Assembly: GCF_900582625.1 (NCBI RefSeq) | Contig: NZ_UTIQ01000241.1 | Span: 930,001 to 994,000 of the forward strand | Length of the DNA stretch: 64,000 bases | DNA from: Pseudomonas viridiflava | Lineage (GTDB): Bacteria > Pseudomonadota > Gammaproteobacteria > Pseudomonadales > Pseudomonadaceae | Reading direction: 5' to 3' | Shown here: positions 7,435 to 15,642 of the stretch, piece by piece | Numbering within the stretch: the stretch's first letter is position 1 | Layout: each line of letters begins with the position of its first letter | Made by a program: the position numbers and the translations under genes | The notes under the pieces: model-generated | Database searches by the model: none | Told to the model about the DNA's origin: nothing | The model's input: only the letters and a program-made list of their open reading frames with translations

Positions 7435-8760
7435 ATGCACTCTTCCCATTCTCCTGAATTGCTGTGCCCTGCCGGTACGTTAAAGGCCATGCGCTACGCC
7501 TTCGCCTATGGCGCCGACGCCGTTTACGCCGGTCAGCCCCGTTACAGCTTGCGGGTTCGCAATAACGAGTTCGATCACGCCAACCTGGCACTCGGTATTG
7601 CCGAGGCCCACGCCCAGGGCAAGCGCTTCTATGTGGTGGTGAACATTGCTCCGCATAACGCCAAGTTACGCACCTTTCTCAAAGATCTGGCGCCCGTGGT
7701 GGCGATGGGGCCGGATGCGCTGATCATGTCCGACCCCGGCCTGATAATGCTGGCGCGCGGTCACTTCCCGGAGATTCCGATTCATCTGTCCGTTCAGGCC
7801 AACGCGGTGAATTGGGCCAGCGTGAAGTTCTGGCAGCAGCAGGGGCTGAGCCGGGTGATTCTGTCGCGCGAGTTGTCGCTGGACGAGATCGAAGAAATCC
7901 GTCGTCAGGTACCGACCATGGAGCTCGAGGTGTTCGTGCACGGAGCGCTGTGCATGGCGTATTCGGGACGCTGTCTGCTGTCGGGCTATATCAATCATCG
8001 CGACCCAAATCAGGGCACCTGCACCAACGCGTGTCGTTGGAAGTACCAAGCGCATGAGGGCCAGGCGAATGAGCTGGGACAAACCGTGCGGACCTGCACA
8101 CCCACCTTGGGCGAAGGTGCGAGTACCGACCGGCTGTTTTTACTCGAGGACGATAGCCGTCCCGGGGAGTTGATGGAGGCGTCTGAAGACGAGCACGGCA
8201 CCTACATCATGAATTCCAAAGACCTGCGCGCCGTGCAGCATGTGCCGCGCCTTGTGCAAATGGGCGTGCACTCGCTGAAGATCGAGGGCCGCACCAAAAG
8301 CCACTTTTATGTGGCCCGCACCGCCCAGGTTTATCGCCGCGCAATCGACGACGCAGTGGCGGGCAAGCCGTTCGATGCGCAGCTGTTTACCGAGCTGGAG
8401 TCGCTGGCAAACCGCGGTTACACCGAAGGCTTCCTGCGCCGCCATGTGCATGATGGCTATCAGAATTATCAGAACGGCAACTCGCGCGCCGAGCGCCAAC
8501 AGTTCGTCGGCGAGCTCACCGGAGAATGGCGCGGGGAGCTGGCTGAGGTGCGGGTCAAGAATCGCTTCGCCGTGGGCGATCAATTGGAACTGATGACGCC
8601 GCGCGGCAACCAACACTTCACTCTGACCGCGCTGCAGACGCAGCTCGGCGATCAGGCGAGCGTCGCGCCGGGCGATGGTCATGTGATGTACCTTGCCGTG
8701 CCGCCGGCAACGGTTGTGCACTTCGGTTTGCTCATGCGGACGCTGACGCCGGATGCGTGA
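7435..8760 (+). CDS. trhP: tRNA hydroxylation protein TrhP (YegQ), peptidase U32 family
   Basis: The 441-residue protein belongs to the U32 family. It opens with ELLCPAGTLKAMRYAFAYGADAVY in pieces, has the signature segment HGALCMAYSGRCLLSGY (about residues 165-181) and then HRDPNQGTCTNACRW, whose cysteines are the presumed iron-sulfur or metal ligands of the family. Length and motifs fit E. coli YegQ/TrhP, which makes 5-hydroxyuridine at tRNA position 34 using prephenate; the longer RlhA relative has about 650 residues. The ATG at 7435 is chosen over the upstream in-frame codon at 7321, which lies in the tRNA terminator. It stands alone, followed by a 272-base gap. Confidence 0.88.
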   Translation: MHSSHSPELLCPAGTLKAMRYAFAYGADAVYAGQPRYSLRVRNNEFDHANLALGIAEAHAQGKRFYVVVNIAPHNAKLRTFLKDLAPVVAMGPDALIMSDPGLIMLARGHFPEIPIHLSVQANAVNWASVKFWQQQGLSRVILSRELSLDEIEEIRRQVPTMELEVFVHGALCMAYSGRCLLSGYINHRDPNQGTCTNACRWKYQAHEGQANELGQTVRTCTPTLGEGASTDRLFLLEDDSRPGELMEASEDEHGTYIMNSKDLRAVQHVPRLVQMGVHSLKIEGRTKSHFYVARTAQVYRRAIDDAVAGKPFDAQLFTELESLANRGYTEGFLRRHVHDGYQNYQNGNSRAERQQFVGELTGEWRGELAEVRVKNRFAVGDQLELMTPRGNQHFTLTALQTQLGDQASVAPGDGHVMYLAVPPATVVHFGLLMRTLTPDA

Positions 8761-8948
8761 CGATGCGCAGCTCGTCTGAGCGTGGCGGCCGGAACGGGGT
8801 CTTGGCCGCTTCATTGCAAGTGAGTGCTACCAGGTTGGCGGTCCCGGGCGCGTCAGCGAAACAGTCATCGAGTTCCGGTATTTTTTGGCAATAAACTTTA
8901 TTGCCAAAGGCGTCTAAAACGAGCCGTTCAGCGGATACCTTACGGCTT

Positions 8949-8964
8949 TTGGCACGACAGTTTC
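8949..8964 (+). promoter_or_regulatory. Possible sigma-54 promoter upstream of the glycosidase
   Basis: TTGGCACGACAGTTTC matches the -24 element TGGCAC exactly and has correct spacing to a TTTC in place of the consensus TTGC at -12 (one mismatch, in the important G). It lies 69 bases before the glycosidase start. The same gap holds an AT-rich palindrome TTTGGCAATAAA/TTTATTGCCAAA-like pair near 8885-8910. RpoN control is only a suggestion. Confidence 0.25.
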
Positions 8965-9032
8965 GACAGTGCCCGACAGGCCAACTAGCGTTTTTCTTAC
9001 CATCGCTGAATTTCATTGAAAGGGGGTAGCTC

Positions 9033-10343
9033 ATGAAAACGACTGTTCGCTCTACAACCCTGCTGCTCCTGCTCAGCGCAGGCGCATGCACGATGCAAGC
9101 GACGCACGCGGCGACACTGATGCGCGCGGCTGATTTTATTGATTCGCAAGGCGTGAATTTGCACGTCAGTCAGGGGTCGTCGAATTACTCGAAACCGTCC
9201 ATGGTTATCGCGGATATGAATTACCTGGGCATCAAAAATGCCCGCGACAGCTTGAATAGTTTCTGGGGCAATCCGCCCTACCAGTACTACACCGTGCTCG
9301 CCAAGGCGGGCATCAAGTGGAACTACATCAGCGCCGTGGGCAGCACCCGCTCGCCGCAAACCATCTCCACATTTCTAAGTAACGTGGCCAAGGTCGAAAC
9401 GGCGGTGCCGGGTTCCACCCTGGCGGTTGAAGGTCCTAACGAGATCAACAACTTTCCGCTGACATGGGCGCCGGATGGCACCAAAGGTTTGCCGGCGGCG
9501 CTGTCTTATCAGGCCGAGCTGTACAAGCAGACCAAATCACATCCGCTGCTGCAAAACGTCAAAGTCTTTTATTTCACCGGCTTTAACGCGGGCGGCATTC
9601 CGAAGGGGCCGGACCCAGCCGTGACGCCCGGCCTTGCCGATTACAACAACCAGCATCCCTACCCGGGCCCTGCCAAGCCGCCAACCCGCTGGATGAAACG
9701 CAGCGTAGCGCTGGGCAATACACCCGGCGGCAAGGGGCCTGCGGTGTATACGGAAACGGGTTATCAGTCGCCGAAAACCAATTCGCAGCAGAGCGCTGCC
9801 TGGTTGCTGAACATTTTTGTCAGCGGTGCGTTCAACGATATCTACCGCACTTACGTGTATCAATTGATGGACGAAAACGACGGTTATGGCCTGTTTAGCA
9901 AGGCTGACAATGCGCCAACGTCCGCCGCCACCGCGCTGCATAACATGAACAGCATTCTGGCCGACCCGTCGCCCGATGCGGCCACGTTCGAGCCGTTGAA
10001 AATCTTGCAGTACTCGACGGTGGGCATTCCCAGCACCGGCAACAGCATGGCGATCATCAAGGCCAACACCGAAACCAACATTATTGTCTGGGCTGAGCCG
10101 GAAGGCGTGCCCGGCGCGCCAACGTTGGTTGGGGTAAACCTGGGTGAAGTGCAGACGACGGTGAACATTTATGACCCGATCATTGGCAAGGAGCCGATTC
10201 AAACCTTGCGCAACGTGAACTCGGTGCGAGTCAGCGTTACCGACCACCCGATCATCATCCAGGTGCCGGCGTCGAACGTAACCGCACGTGCGGCAGCGAA
10301 AGCCACCGCCACGGCCGCCGCGAAAAAAGCACAGGCCAAGTAG
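9033..10343 (+). CDS. Exported clan GH-A-like glycoside hydrolase
   Basis: The 436-residue protein has a signal peptide (cleavage near THAA, about residue 26) and then a TIM-barrel-like glycosidase. The segment VEGPNEINNF places a probable acid/base glutamate at residue 137 in the 'NE' context typical of clan GH-A, and VYTETGYQ puts a likely nucleophile at E241. Motifs around YLGIKNARDS and YYTVLAKAGIKWNYI fit the early barrel strands. The C-terminus carries an alanine/lysine-rich tail (AARAAAKATATAAAKKAQAK region). AGGGGG precedes the start. It is followed by a terminator and then the dTDP-rhamnose genes, which suggests, but does not prove, a role in polysaccharide turnover. The GH family number cannot be fixed by eye. 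Confidence 0.7.
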   Translation: MKTTVRSTTLLLLLSAGACTMQATHAATLMRAADFIDSQGVNLHVSQGSSNYSKPSMVIADMNYLGIKNARDSLNSFWGNPPYQYYTVLAKAGIKWNYISAVGSTRSPQTISTFLSNVAKVETAVPGSTLAVEGPNEINNFPLTWAPDGTKGLPAALSYQAELYKQTKSHPLLQNVKVFYFTGFNAGGIPKGPDPAVTPGLADYNNQHPYPGPAKPPTRWMKRSVALGNTPGGKGPAVYTETGYQSPKTNSQQSAAWLLNIFVSGAFNDIYRTYVYQLMDENDGYGLFSKADNAPTSAATALHNMNSILADPSPDAATFEPLKILQYSTVGIPSTGNSMAIIKANTETNIIVWAEPEGVPGAPTLVGVNLGEVQTTVNIYDPIIGKEPIQTLRNVNSVRVSVTDHPIIIQVPASNVTARAAAKATATAAAKKAQAK

Positions 10344-10350
10344 GAAGACG

Positions 10351-10382
10351 AAACGCCGCCGCCTCACCCGCGGCGGCGTTTT
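10351..10382 (+). terminator. Rho-independent terminator after the glycosidase
   Basis: AAACGCCGCCGC (10351-10362) pairs with GCGGCGGCGTTT (10370-10381) across a seven-base loop and continues into a T-run. It separates the glycosidase transcript from rmlB. Confidence 0.85.
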
Positions 10383-10470
10383 GCCGTCTGCGCTCCAGTG
10401 CCCGTCAGGCTTGCTTCTTGCCCAACGTGCCGACAAGCTAGGCGCCTGCGAACTCACTAGGCCTTCCGGC

Positions 10471-11538
10471 ATGCGAATTCTGATTACGGGCGGCGCGGGC
10501 TTCATTGGCTCAGCGTTGATTCGCCATCTGCTGCACCACACCGAGCACCAGGTGCTCAATCTCGACAAGCTGACCTACGCCGGCAATCTCGAGTCCCTCG
10601 CCAGCATTGCCAGTCACCCGCGCTATCGTTTCGCGCAGCTCGACATCGCAGATCAACCCGGCGTACGCGCCCTGCTCGATGAGTTCCAGCCAGAAGCGGT
10701 CATGCACCTGGCGGCGGAGTCGCATGTCGACCGCTCCATTGACGGCCCATCGGCCTTTATTCAAACCAACATTGTCGGCACCTACGCCCTGCTCGAAGCC
10801 ACTCGCAGCTACTGGCAAGGTCTGGCAGACGATGCGAAACAGGGGTTTCGCTTCCACCATATTTCCACGGATGAAGTGTTCGGCGATCTGCATGGCGTCG
10901 ACGACCTGTTCACAGAAACCACGCCTTACGCGCCCAGCTCGCCGTACTCCGCCAGCAAAGCGGCGTCGGACCACCTGGTACGCGCCTGGCAGCGCACCTA
11001 CAACCTGCCTGTATTGGTCACCAACTGCTCCAACAACTACGGTCCGTATCATTTCCCAGAGAAGCTGATTCCGCTGGTAATCCTCAACGCGTTGGAAGGC
11101 AAACCACTGCCGGTTTACGGCAACGGAGCGCAGGTTCGAGACTGGCTGTTCGTTGAAGACCACGCCCGCGCACTGCTTAAAGTAGTGACGGAGGGAAAGG
11201 TTGGCGAGACCTACAATATTGGCGGCCACAACGAGCAAAAAAACATCGACGTGGTGCGCGCCATTTGCGCCCTGCTCGAGGAGTTGGCGCCGGAAAAACC
11301 GAGCGGCGTGGAACGCTACGAACACTTGATTACGTTCGTAAAAGATCGCCCCGGGCATGACCTGCGCTACGCCATCGACGCCAGCAAGATCGAACGGGAA
11401 CTGGGGTGGGTGCCGCAAGAAACATTTGCGACCGGACTGCGCAAAACCGTGCAGTGGTACTTGAATAACCTCGACTGGTGTCGCCACGTGCAAGACGGCA
11501 GTTATCAGCGCGAACGCCTCGGCGCCACCTCGGAGTAG
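10471..11538 (+). CDS. rmlB: dTDP-glucose 4,6-dehydratase
   Basis: RmlB converts dTDP-glucose to dTDP-4-keto-6-deoxyglucose, the second step of dTDP-L-rhamnose synthesis for lipopolysaccharide and rhamnolipid. The 355-residue product begins with the NAD-binding motif ITGGAGFIGSALI, and has HLAAESHVDRSI, STDEVFGDL (catalytic T/D/E), and the YSASKAASDHLV tyrosine-lysine pair. The ATG at 10471 is chosen because the Rossmann motif follows directly; an upstream in-frame extension would run back through the glycosidase end and terminator. It is the first gene of an rmlB-A-C-D operon. Confidence 0.96.
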   Translation: MRILITGGAGFIGSALIRHLLHHTEHQVLNLDKLTYAGNLESLASIASHPRYRFAQLDIADQPGVRALLDEFQPEAVMHLAAESHVDRSIDGPSAFIQTNIVGTYALLEATRSYWQGLADDAKQGFRFHHISTDEVFGDLHGVDDLFTETTPYAPSSPYSASKAASDHLVRAWQRTYNLPVLVTNCSNNYGPYHFPEKLIPLVILNALEGKPLPVYGNGAQVRDWLFVEDHARALLKVVTEGKVGETYNIGGHNEQKNIDVVRAICALLEELAPEKPSGVERYEHLITFVKDRPGHDLRYAIDASKIERELGWVPQETFATGLRKTVQWYLNNLDWCRHVQDGSYQRERLGATSE

Positions 11539-11560
11539 CAATCATGCGGAGCACTGCACA

Positions 11561-12433
11561 ATGAAAGGAATCATCTTGGCCGGCGGTTCAGGCACACGCT
11601 TGCACCCCATCACGCTCGGCGTCTCCAAGCAGTTGCTGCCCATTTATGACAAGCCGATGGTGTACTACCCGATCTCCGTGCTGATGCTCGCTGGCATCAA
11701 AGACATCCTGCTGATTTCCACGCCCCACGACTTACCGCAATTTGAAAAAATGCTCGGCGACGGCAGTCAGTTCGGCGTCAATTTTAGCTATGCCGCGCAG
11801 CCCTCGCCCGACGGTTTGGCCCAGGCGTTTCTGATTGGCGAACAGTTCATTGGCGACGACTCGGTGTGCCTGATTCTGGGCGACAACATTTTCCACGGTC
11901 ATCGATTCACCGAGCAACTGCAGCGCGCCGCCAGTCACGCCAGCGGTGCAACGGTGTTTGGTTATTGGGTAAAAGACCCGGAGCGCTTCGGCGTCATTGA
12001 ATTCGACGCTGAAGGCACGGCGGTTTCCATTGAGGAAAAACCCGCCCAGCCCAAGTCGAGTTACGCCGTCACTGGCCTGTATTTTTACGACAACGACGTG
12101 ATTGAAATTGCCAGAGCCGTGAAACCTTCGCACCGTGGCGAATTAGAAATTACCGACGTGAACAACGCGTACATGCAGCGCGGTGATCTTCGCGTCGAAC
12201 GTTTCGGTCGCGGTTTTGCCTGGCTGGACACCGGCACCCACGACAGCCTGCTCGACGCATCGCAATACGTGCAAACCATAGAGCACCGGCAAGGCCTGAA
12301 GGTGGCGTGCCTTGAAGAGATTGCGTTCCAGAATGGCTGGATCGACCGCGACGGACTGCTGATGCAGGCCAAGGCATTCGGCAAAACCGGCTACGGTCAG
12401 TACCTCTATCGTTTGGCCGGAGAACAGGTGTGA
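11561..12433 (+). CDS. rmlA: Glucose-1-phosphate thymidylyltransferase
   Basis: RmlA joins dTTP and glucose-1-phosphate to give dTDP-glucose, the first and feedback-controlled step of the rhamnose pathway. The 290-residue length is that of the family. It has the nucleotide-binding GGSGTRLHPITLGVSKQLLP, the PMVYYPISVLMLAGI region, ILGDNIFHG with the metal-binding aspartate, and VIEFD..G.A.SIEEKP. The start follows rmlB by 22 bases and its stop overlaps the rmlC start (GTGTGA), so the genes are co-translated. Confidence 0.96.
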   Translation: MKGIILAGGSGTRLHPITLGVSKQLLPIYDKPMVYYPISVLMLAGIKDILLISTPHDLPQFEKMLGDGSQFGVNFSYAAQPSPDGLAQAFLIGEQFIGDDSVCLILGDNIFHGHRFTEQLQRAASHASGATVFGYWVKDPERFGVIEFDAEGTAVSIEEKPAQPKSSYAVTGLYFYDNDVIEIARAVKPSHRGELEITDVNNAYMQRGDLRVERFGRGFAWLDTGTHDSLLDASQYVQTIEHRQGLKVACLEEIAFQNGWIDRDGLLMQAKAFGKTGYGQYLYRLAGEQV

Positions 12434-12975
12434 AGGTTACCCCGACCGAACTGCCTGATGTGCTGATCATCGAGCCGAAAGTGTTCAGTGATGCGCGCGG
12501 TTTTTTCTACGAGAGTTTCAACGCCCTTGCGTTCAATGCAGCCACCGGCATCGACTGCCAATTCGTGCAAGACAACCACTCGCGCTCACAGCGCGGTGTG
12601 TTGCGCGGCCTGCATTATCAAATTGAGCAGGCGCAAGGAAAACTGGTTCGCGTGACCGCCGGCGAGGTGCTGGACATCGCCGTCGACATCCGCCGCAGTT
12701 CGCCAACCTTTGGTCGGTGGGTGGGCGTGCGCCTGTCGGCCGAAAACAAACGTCAGCTGTGGATTCCCACCGGCTACGCCCATGGCTTTCTGGTGGTCAG
12801 TGACTTCGCGGAATTCCTGTACAAAACCACCGATTACTACGCGCCGGCTTTTGAGCGCTGCATCCGCTGGAACGACCCGACGCTGGCCATCGACTGGGAA
12901 TTGAGCGAGGCGCCACAGCTGTCCGGTAAAGACCAGGCAGGCACGCCGTTCCAAGACGCGGAACTGTTTCCATGA
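12430..12975 (+). CDS. rmlC: dTDP-4-dehydrorhamnose 3,5-epimerase
   Basis: RmlC epimerises C3 and C5 of dTDP-4-keto-6-deoxyglucose. The 181-residue cupin has QDNHSRSQRGVLRGLHYQ (about residues 49-66), which holds the conserved arginine and catalytic histidine, then KLVRVTAGEVLDIAVDIR and LWIPTGYAHGFLV. The start is GTG, overlapping the rmlA stop by four bases; its own TGA overlaps the rmlD ATG. No in-frame ATG occurs nearby, so GTG is the likely true start. Confidence 0.95.
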   Translation: MKVTPTELPDVLIIEPKVFSDARGFFYESFNALAFNAATGIDCQFVQDNHSRSQRGVLRGLHYQIEQAQGKLVRVTAGEVLDIAVDIRRSSPTFGRWVGVRLSAENKRQLWIPTGYAHGFLVVSDFAEFLYKTTDYYAPAFERCIRWNDPTLAIDWELSEAPQLSGKDQAGTPFQDAELFP

Positions 12976-13841
12976 GGGTGCTGATCACCGGCCGTAACGG
13001 CCAGCTTGCCCAGGCGTTGCTCAGCAGCCTGCAAGGAGTTGGCGAGCTCACGTGCCTGGGTCGGGCCGAGCTGGACCTGGCGGATGTGCACGCGGTGCTC
13101 GCTAACATTCGCGCCCTGCGGCCGGACCTGATCATCAATGCCGCGGCATACACCGCTGTTGACGCCGCCGAGCCGGACGCCGCGCAAGCCTTTGCGATCA
13201 ACGCCACCGCTCCCGGCGTGCTGGCAGAAGAAGCCAAGGCCTTGGGCGTGCCGTTGATTCACTATTCCACCGACTATGTGTTCGACGGCACCAAGGACGC
13301 GCCGTATGTGGAGGAAGACGCGCCCCATCCGCTCAGCATTTATGGCCAGAGCAAACTCGCCGGTGAGCAAGCGGTGGTCGCCGCTGGAGGCGACTTTCTG
13401 ATTCTGCGCACCAGCTGGGTGTATTCCCGATACGGCCGCAACTTTCTGCTGACCATGCAGCGCCTGTTGCAAGAGCGCGACGAGGTGCGCGTGGTCAGCG
13501 ATCAGATCGGCGCGCCGACCTGGGCCGGCACCGTCGCCACCACGACGCGCGCCCTGATTGATCGCTGGCAACGCGGTACGCCGGGGCCGTGGGGCACGTA
13601 TCACCTGACGGCGCTGGGTGAAACGTCGTGGTTCGGTTTTGCCAGCGCCATCGGCGAACAGCTTAAAAATGCGGGTAAGCCGTGCGCTCGCCTGGTGCCC
13701 ATCGCCAGTAGCGAATACCCGACGCCAGCGCAGCGCCCGCTGAATTCCCGGCTGGCGTGTTCGAGGTTGCAATCGGCGTGGGATCTGCACTTGCCGCACT
13801 GGCAAACCGCGCTTGCCGATTGCCTGCACGATGCCGACTAA
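12972..13841 (+). CDS. rmlD: dTDP-4-dehydrorhamnose reductase
   Basis: RmlD performs the final NAD(P)H-dependent reduction to dTDP-L-rhamnose. The 289-residue protein starts with MRVLITGRNGQLAQALL (cofactor motif), has NAAAYTAVDAAE, the STDYVFDG segment and the catalytic YGQSKLAGE motif (about residues 125-135), all standard for the family. ATGA overlap with rmlC. Its last 11 bases overlap the dctB start. In P. aeruginosa the order is rmlB-D-A-C; here rmlD is last. Confidence 0.95.
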   Translation: MRVLITGRNGQLAQALLSSLQGVGELTCLGRAELDLADVHAVLANIRALRPDLIINAAAYTAVDAAEPDAAQAFAINATAPGVLAEEAKALGVPLIHYSTDYVFDGTKDAPYVEEDAPHPLSIYGQSKLAGEQAVVAAGGDFLILRTSWVYSRYGRNFLLTMQRLLQERDEVRVVSDQIGAPTWAGTVATTTRALIDRWQRGTPGPWGTYHLTALGETSWFGFASAIGEQLKNAGKPCARLVPIASSEYPTPAQRPLNSRLACSRLQSAWDLHLPHWQTALADCLHDAD

Positions 13842-15642
13842 CTCGCCCCTGCGGCGCCCGCGCTGGCGAAGTCTGCTGCTGCTCGCCGCGCTGCTTGCGC
13901 CGCTGCTATGGCCGCTGCAACAGCTGGCCGAGCGTTATTACAGCAGCGAGTTGGTTGAGCAGAATCGTCAGACCTTGGACCTGTATGTGGCGAACCTGCT
14001 GGGCAGCCTGCGGCGTTACGAAGTGCTGCCTCCGATTCTTGGTGACCTACCGGCGCTACGCGGCGTTCTATCGCACCCGCAGAATCTGGACGCGCAAGTG
14101 CACGCCAACCAGTTGCTCGAAGAGGTGCGCGGACAGACCGGTGCCGACTCCATTTATTTGATGGACGCCGAAGGCACCACGCTGGCCGCGTCCAACTGGC
14201 GGCAAAGCGACAGTTTTGTCGGCCGTAACTTTGCGTTTCGTCCGTACTTTCGCGAAGCGGTCACCGGCCACCTTGGACGATTCTTCGGCCTGGGCACTAC
14301 CTCCGGAAAACGCGGTTACTACTTCGCCGCGGCGGTAAAAGAAGGCGATAACGTGATTGGCGCGCTGGTGGTAAAGGTCGACCTAGACACCACCGAAACC
14401 CTCTGGGGCAACACGCCCGAGCAGTTGCTGGTCACCGACAGCAACGGCGTCGTGATTCTGACCTCTCGGGCCGATTGGCGCTTTCGTGCCAGCCGCGATC
14501 TATCCGAGCAGGAACGGCGTGAAATCGCAGCCAACAAACCGTATCCGACCCTCGAACCGCAAGCGCTGAAACTCAACGGTGACGCCTGGATTATTCAAAG
14601 CCGCAGCTTGGAAGAAACCGGCTGGACGGTGAGCATTCTGGCGCCTGCCGAGCAGATTTCACGGCCGGTTCAAACCGCCGTGGCCGTGGGCGGCGCGACC
14701 CTGCTCGTGCTGATTCTGCTGCTGGGGCTGATGATGCAGCGCCGCCGTCATTATCTGGAGCGAATCGCCATCGACGCGCGGGCTCGTCGAGAGCTGGAGA
14801 TCCGCGTGCTCGACCGCACGCGGGATCTGGAAACCTTGAACACGCGCTTGAAAAGCGAAGTGCTGGAGCGCGAACACGCGCAACAGGAACTGCTCCGCGC
14901 CCAAGATGAACTGGTGCAAGCGGGCAAGCTGTCGGCATTGGGCACTATGTCGGCGAGCATCAGCCACGAACTCAACCAGCCGCTGGCCGCTATCCGCAGT
15001 TACGCCGAGAACGCCTCGGTGTTACTCGACCACCAGCGCACCGATGATGCGCGCGGCAATCTAAAACTGATCGGCGAGCTGACGGGGCGGATGTCCTCGA
15101 TCATTGCCCACCTGCGCGCATTCGCCCGACGCGACCGCCACGCCCCGGAAAGCGTTGCCTTACAACCGGCTTTAGACGATGCCTTGGCCCTGTTGGCCAA
15201 GCGCCGACGCGCCATGGATGTTGAGCTAATTCGCGACCTGCCCGATGCGACCCTGTGGGTGCAAGCTGGCGAAACCCGGTTGCGCCAGGTGCTCGGCAAT
15301 GTGCTCGCCAATGCCTTGGATGCGCTGGTTGAGAAAGCGCCGCCACGCCGTATTTGGCTCAGTGCGGTGAGCGACGAACAGGGCGTGCACCTGAGCATTC
15401 GCGACAATGGCCCAGGGTTTTCCAACGACGCCCTCACGCATGCACGAGAACCTTTTTTCACCACCAAAACCAGTGCGCAAGGCTTGGGGTTGGGCTTGGC
15501 GATTTGCGAGACATTGATGCGCGCGCTAGATGGTGAGCTGCACCTGGCCAACCATCCGCAAGGCGGCGCCGACATTGTGCTGCACCTGAAAACCGCCGCG
15601 CCCGGCGTAACCCAGCAACCCTCAGAGGATCCCACCGTATGA
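13831..15642 (+). CDS. dctB: Sensor histidine kinase, DctB type
   Basis: The 603-residue kinase has a membrane span at about 13-30, a periplasmic double-Cache-like sensor (31-280) with the FRPYFREAV.G segment typical of dicarboxylate-sensing DctB proteins, a second span at about 283-302, a coiled linker, the H-box SHELNQPLAAIRSYAENA (histidine 379), an N-box VLANALDAL and G-boxes DNGPGF and GLGLGLAI. It should autophosphorylate and pass phosphate to the DctD-like regulator. ATG 13831 is preferred to the in-frame codon at 13813, which would lengthen the overlap with rmlD. The ligand is inferred from family; no dicarboxylate transporter is adjacent here. Confidence 0.85.
   Translation: MPTNSPLRRPRWRSLLLLAALLAPLLWPLQQLAERYYSSELVEQNRQTLDLYVANLLGSLRRYEVLPPILGDLPALRGVLSHPQNLDAQVHANQLLEEVRGQTGADSIYLMDAEGTTLAASNWRQSDSFVGRNFAFRPYFREAVTGHLGRFFGLGTTSGKRGYYFAAAVKEGDNVIGALVVKVDLDTTETLWGNTPEQLLVTDSNGVVILTSRADWRFRASRDLSEQERREIAANKPYPTLEPQALKLNGDAWIIQSRSLEETGWTVSILAPAEQISRPVQTAVAVGGATLLVLILLLGLMMQRRRHYLERIAIDARARRELEIRVLDRTRDLETLNTRLKSEVLEREHAQQELLRAQDELVQAGKLSALGTMSASISHELNQPLAAIRSYAENASVLLDHQRTDDARGNLKLIGELTGRMSSIIAHLRAFARRDRHAPESVALQPALDDALALLAKRRRAMDVELIRDLPDATLWVQAGETRLRQVLGNVLANALDALVEKAPPRRIWLSAVSDEQGVHLSIRDNGPGFSNDALTHAREPFFTTKTSAQGLGLGLAICETLMRALDGELHLANHPQGGADIVLHLKTAAPGVTQQPSEDPTV

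Noticed and set aside
8732..9091. 119-residue minus-strand frame with a CxxC-like CRNCRAKSRK segment between trhP and the glycosidase
   Set aside because: It overlaps the glycosidase start and its ribosome-binding site, has no ribosome-binding site of its own, and runs into the end of trhP; it looks like chance.
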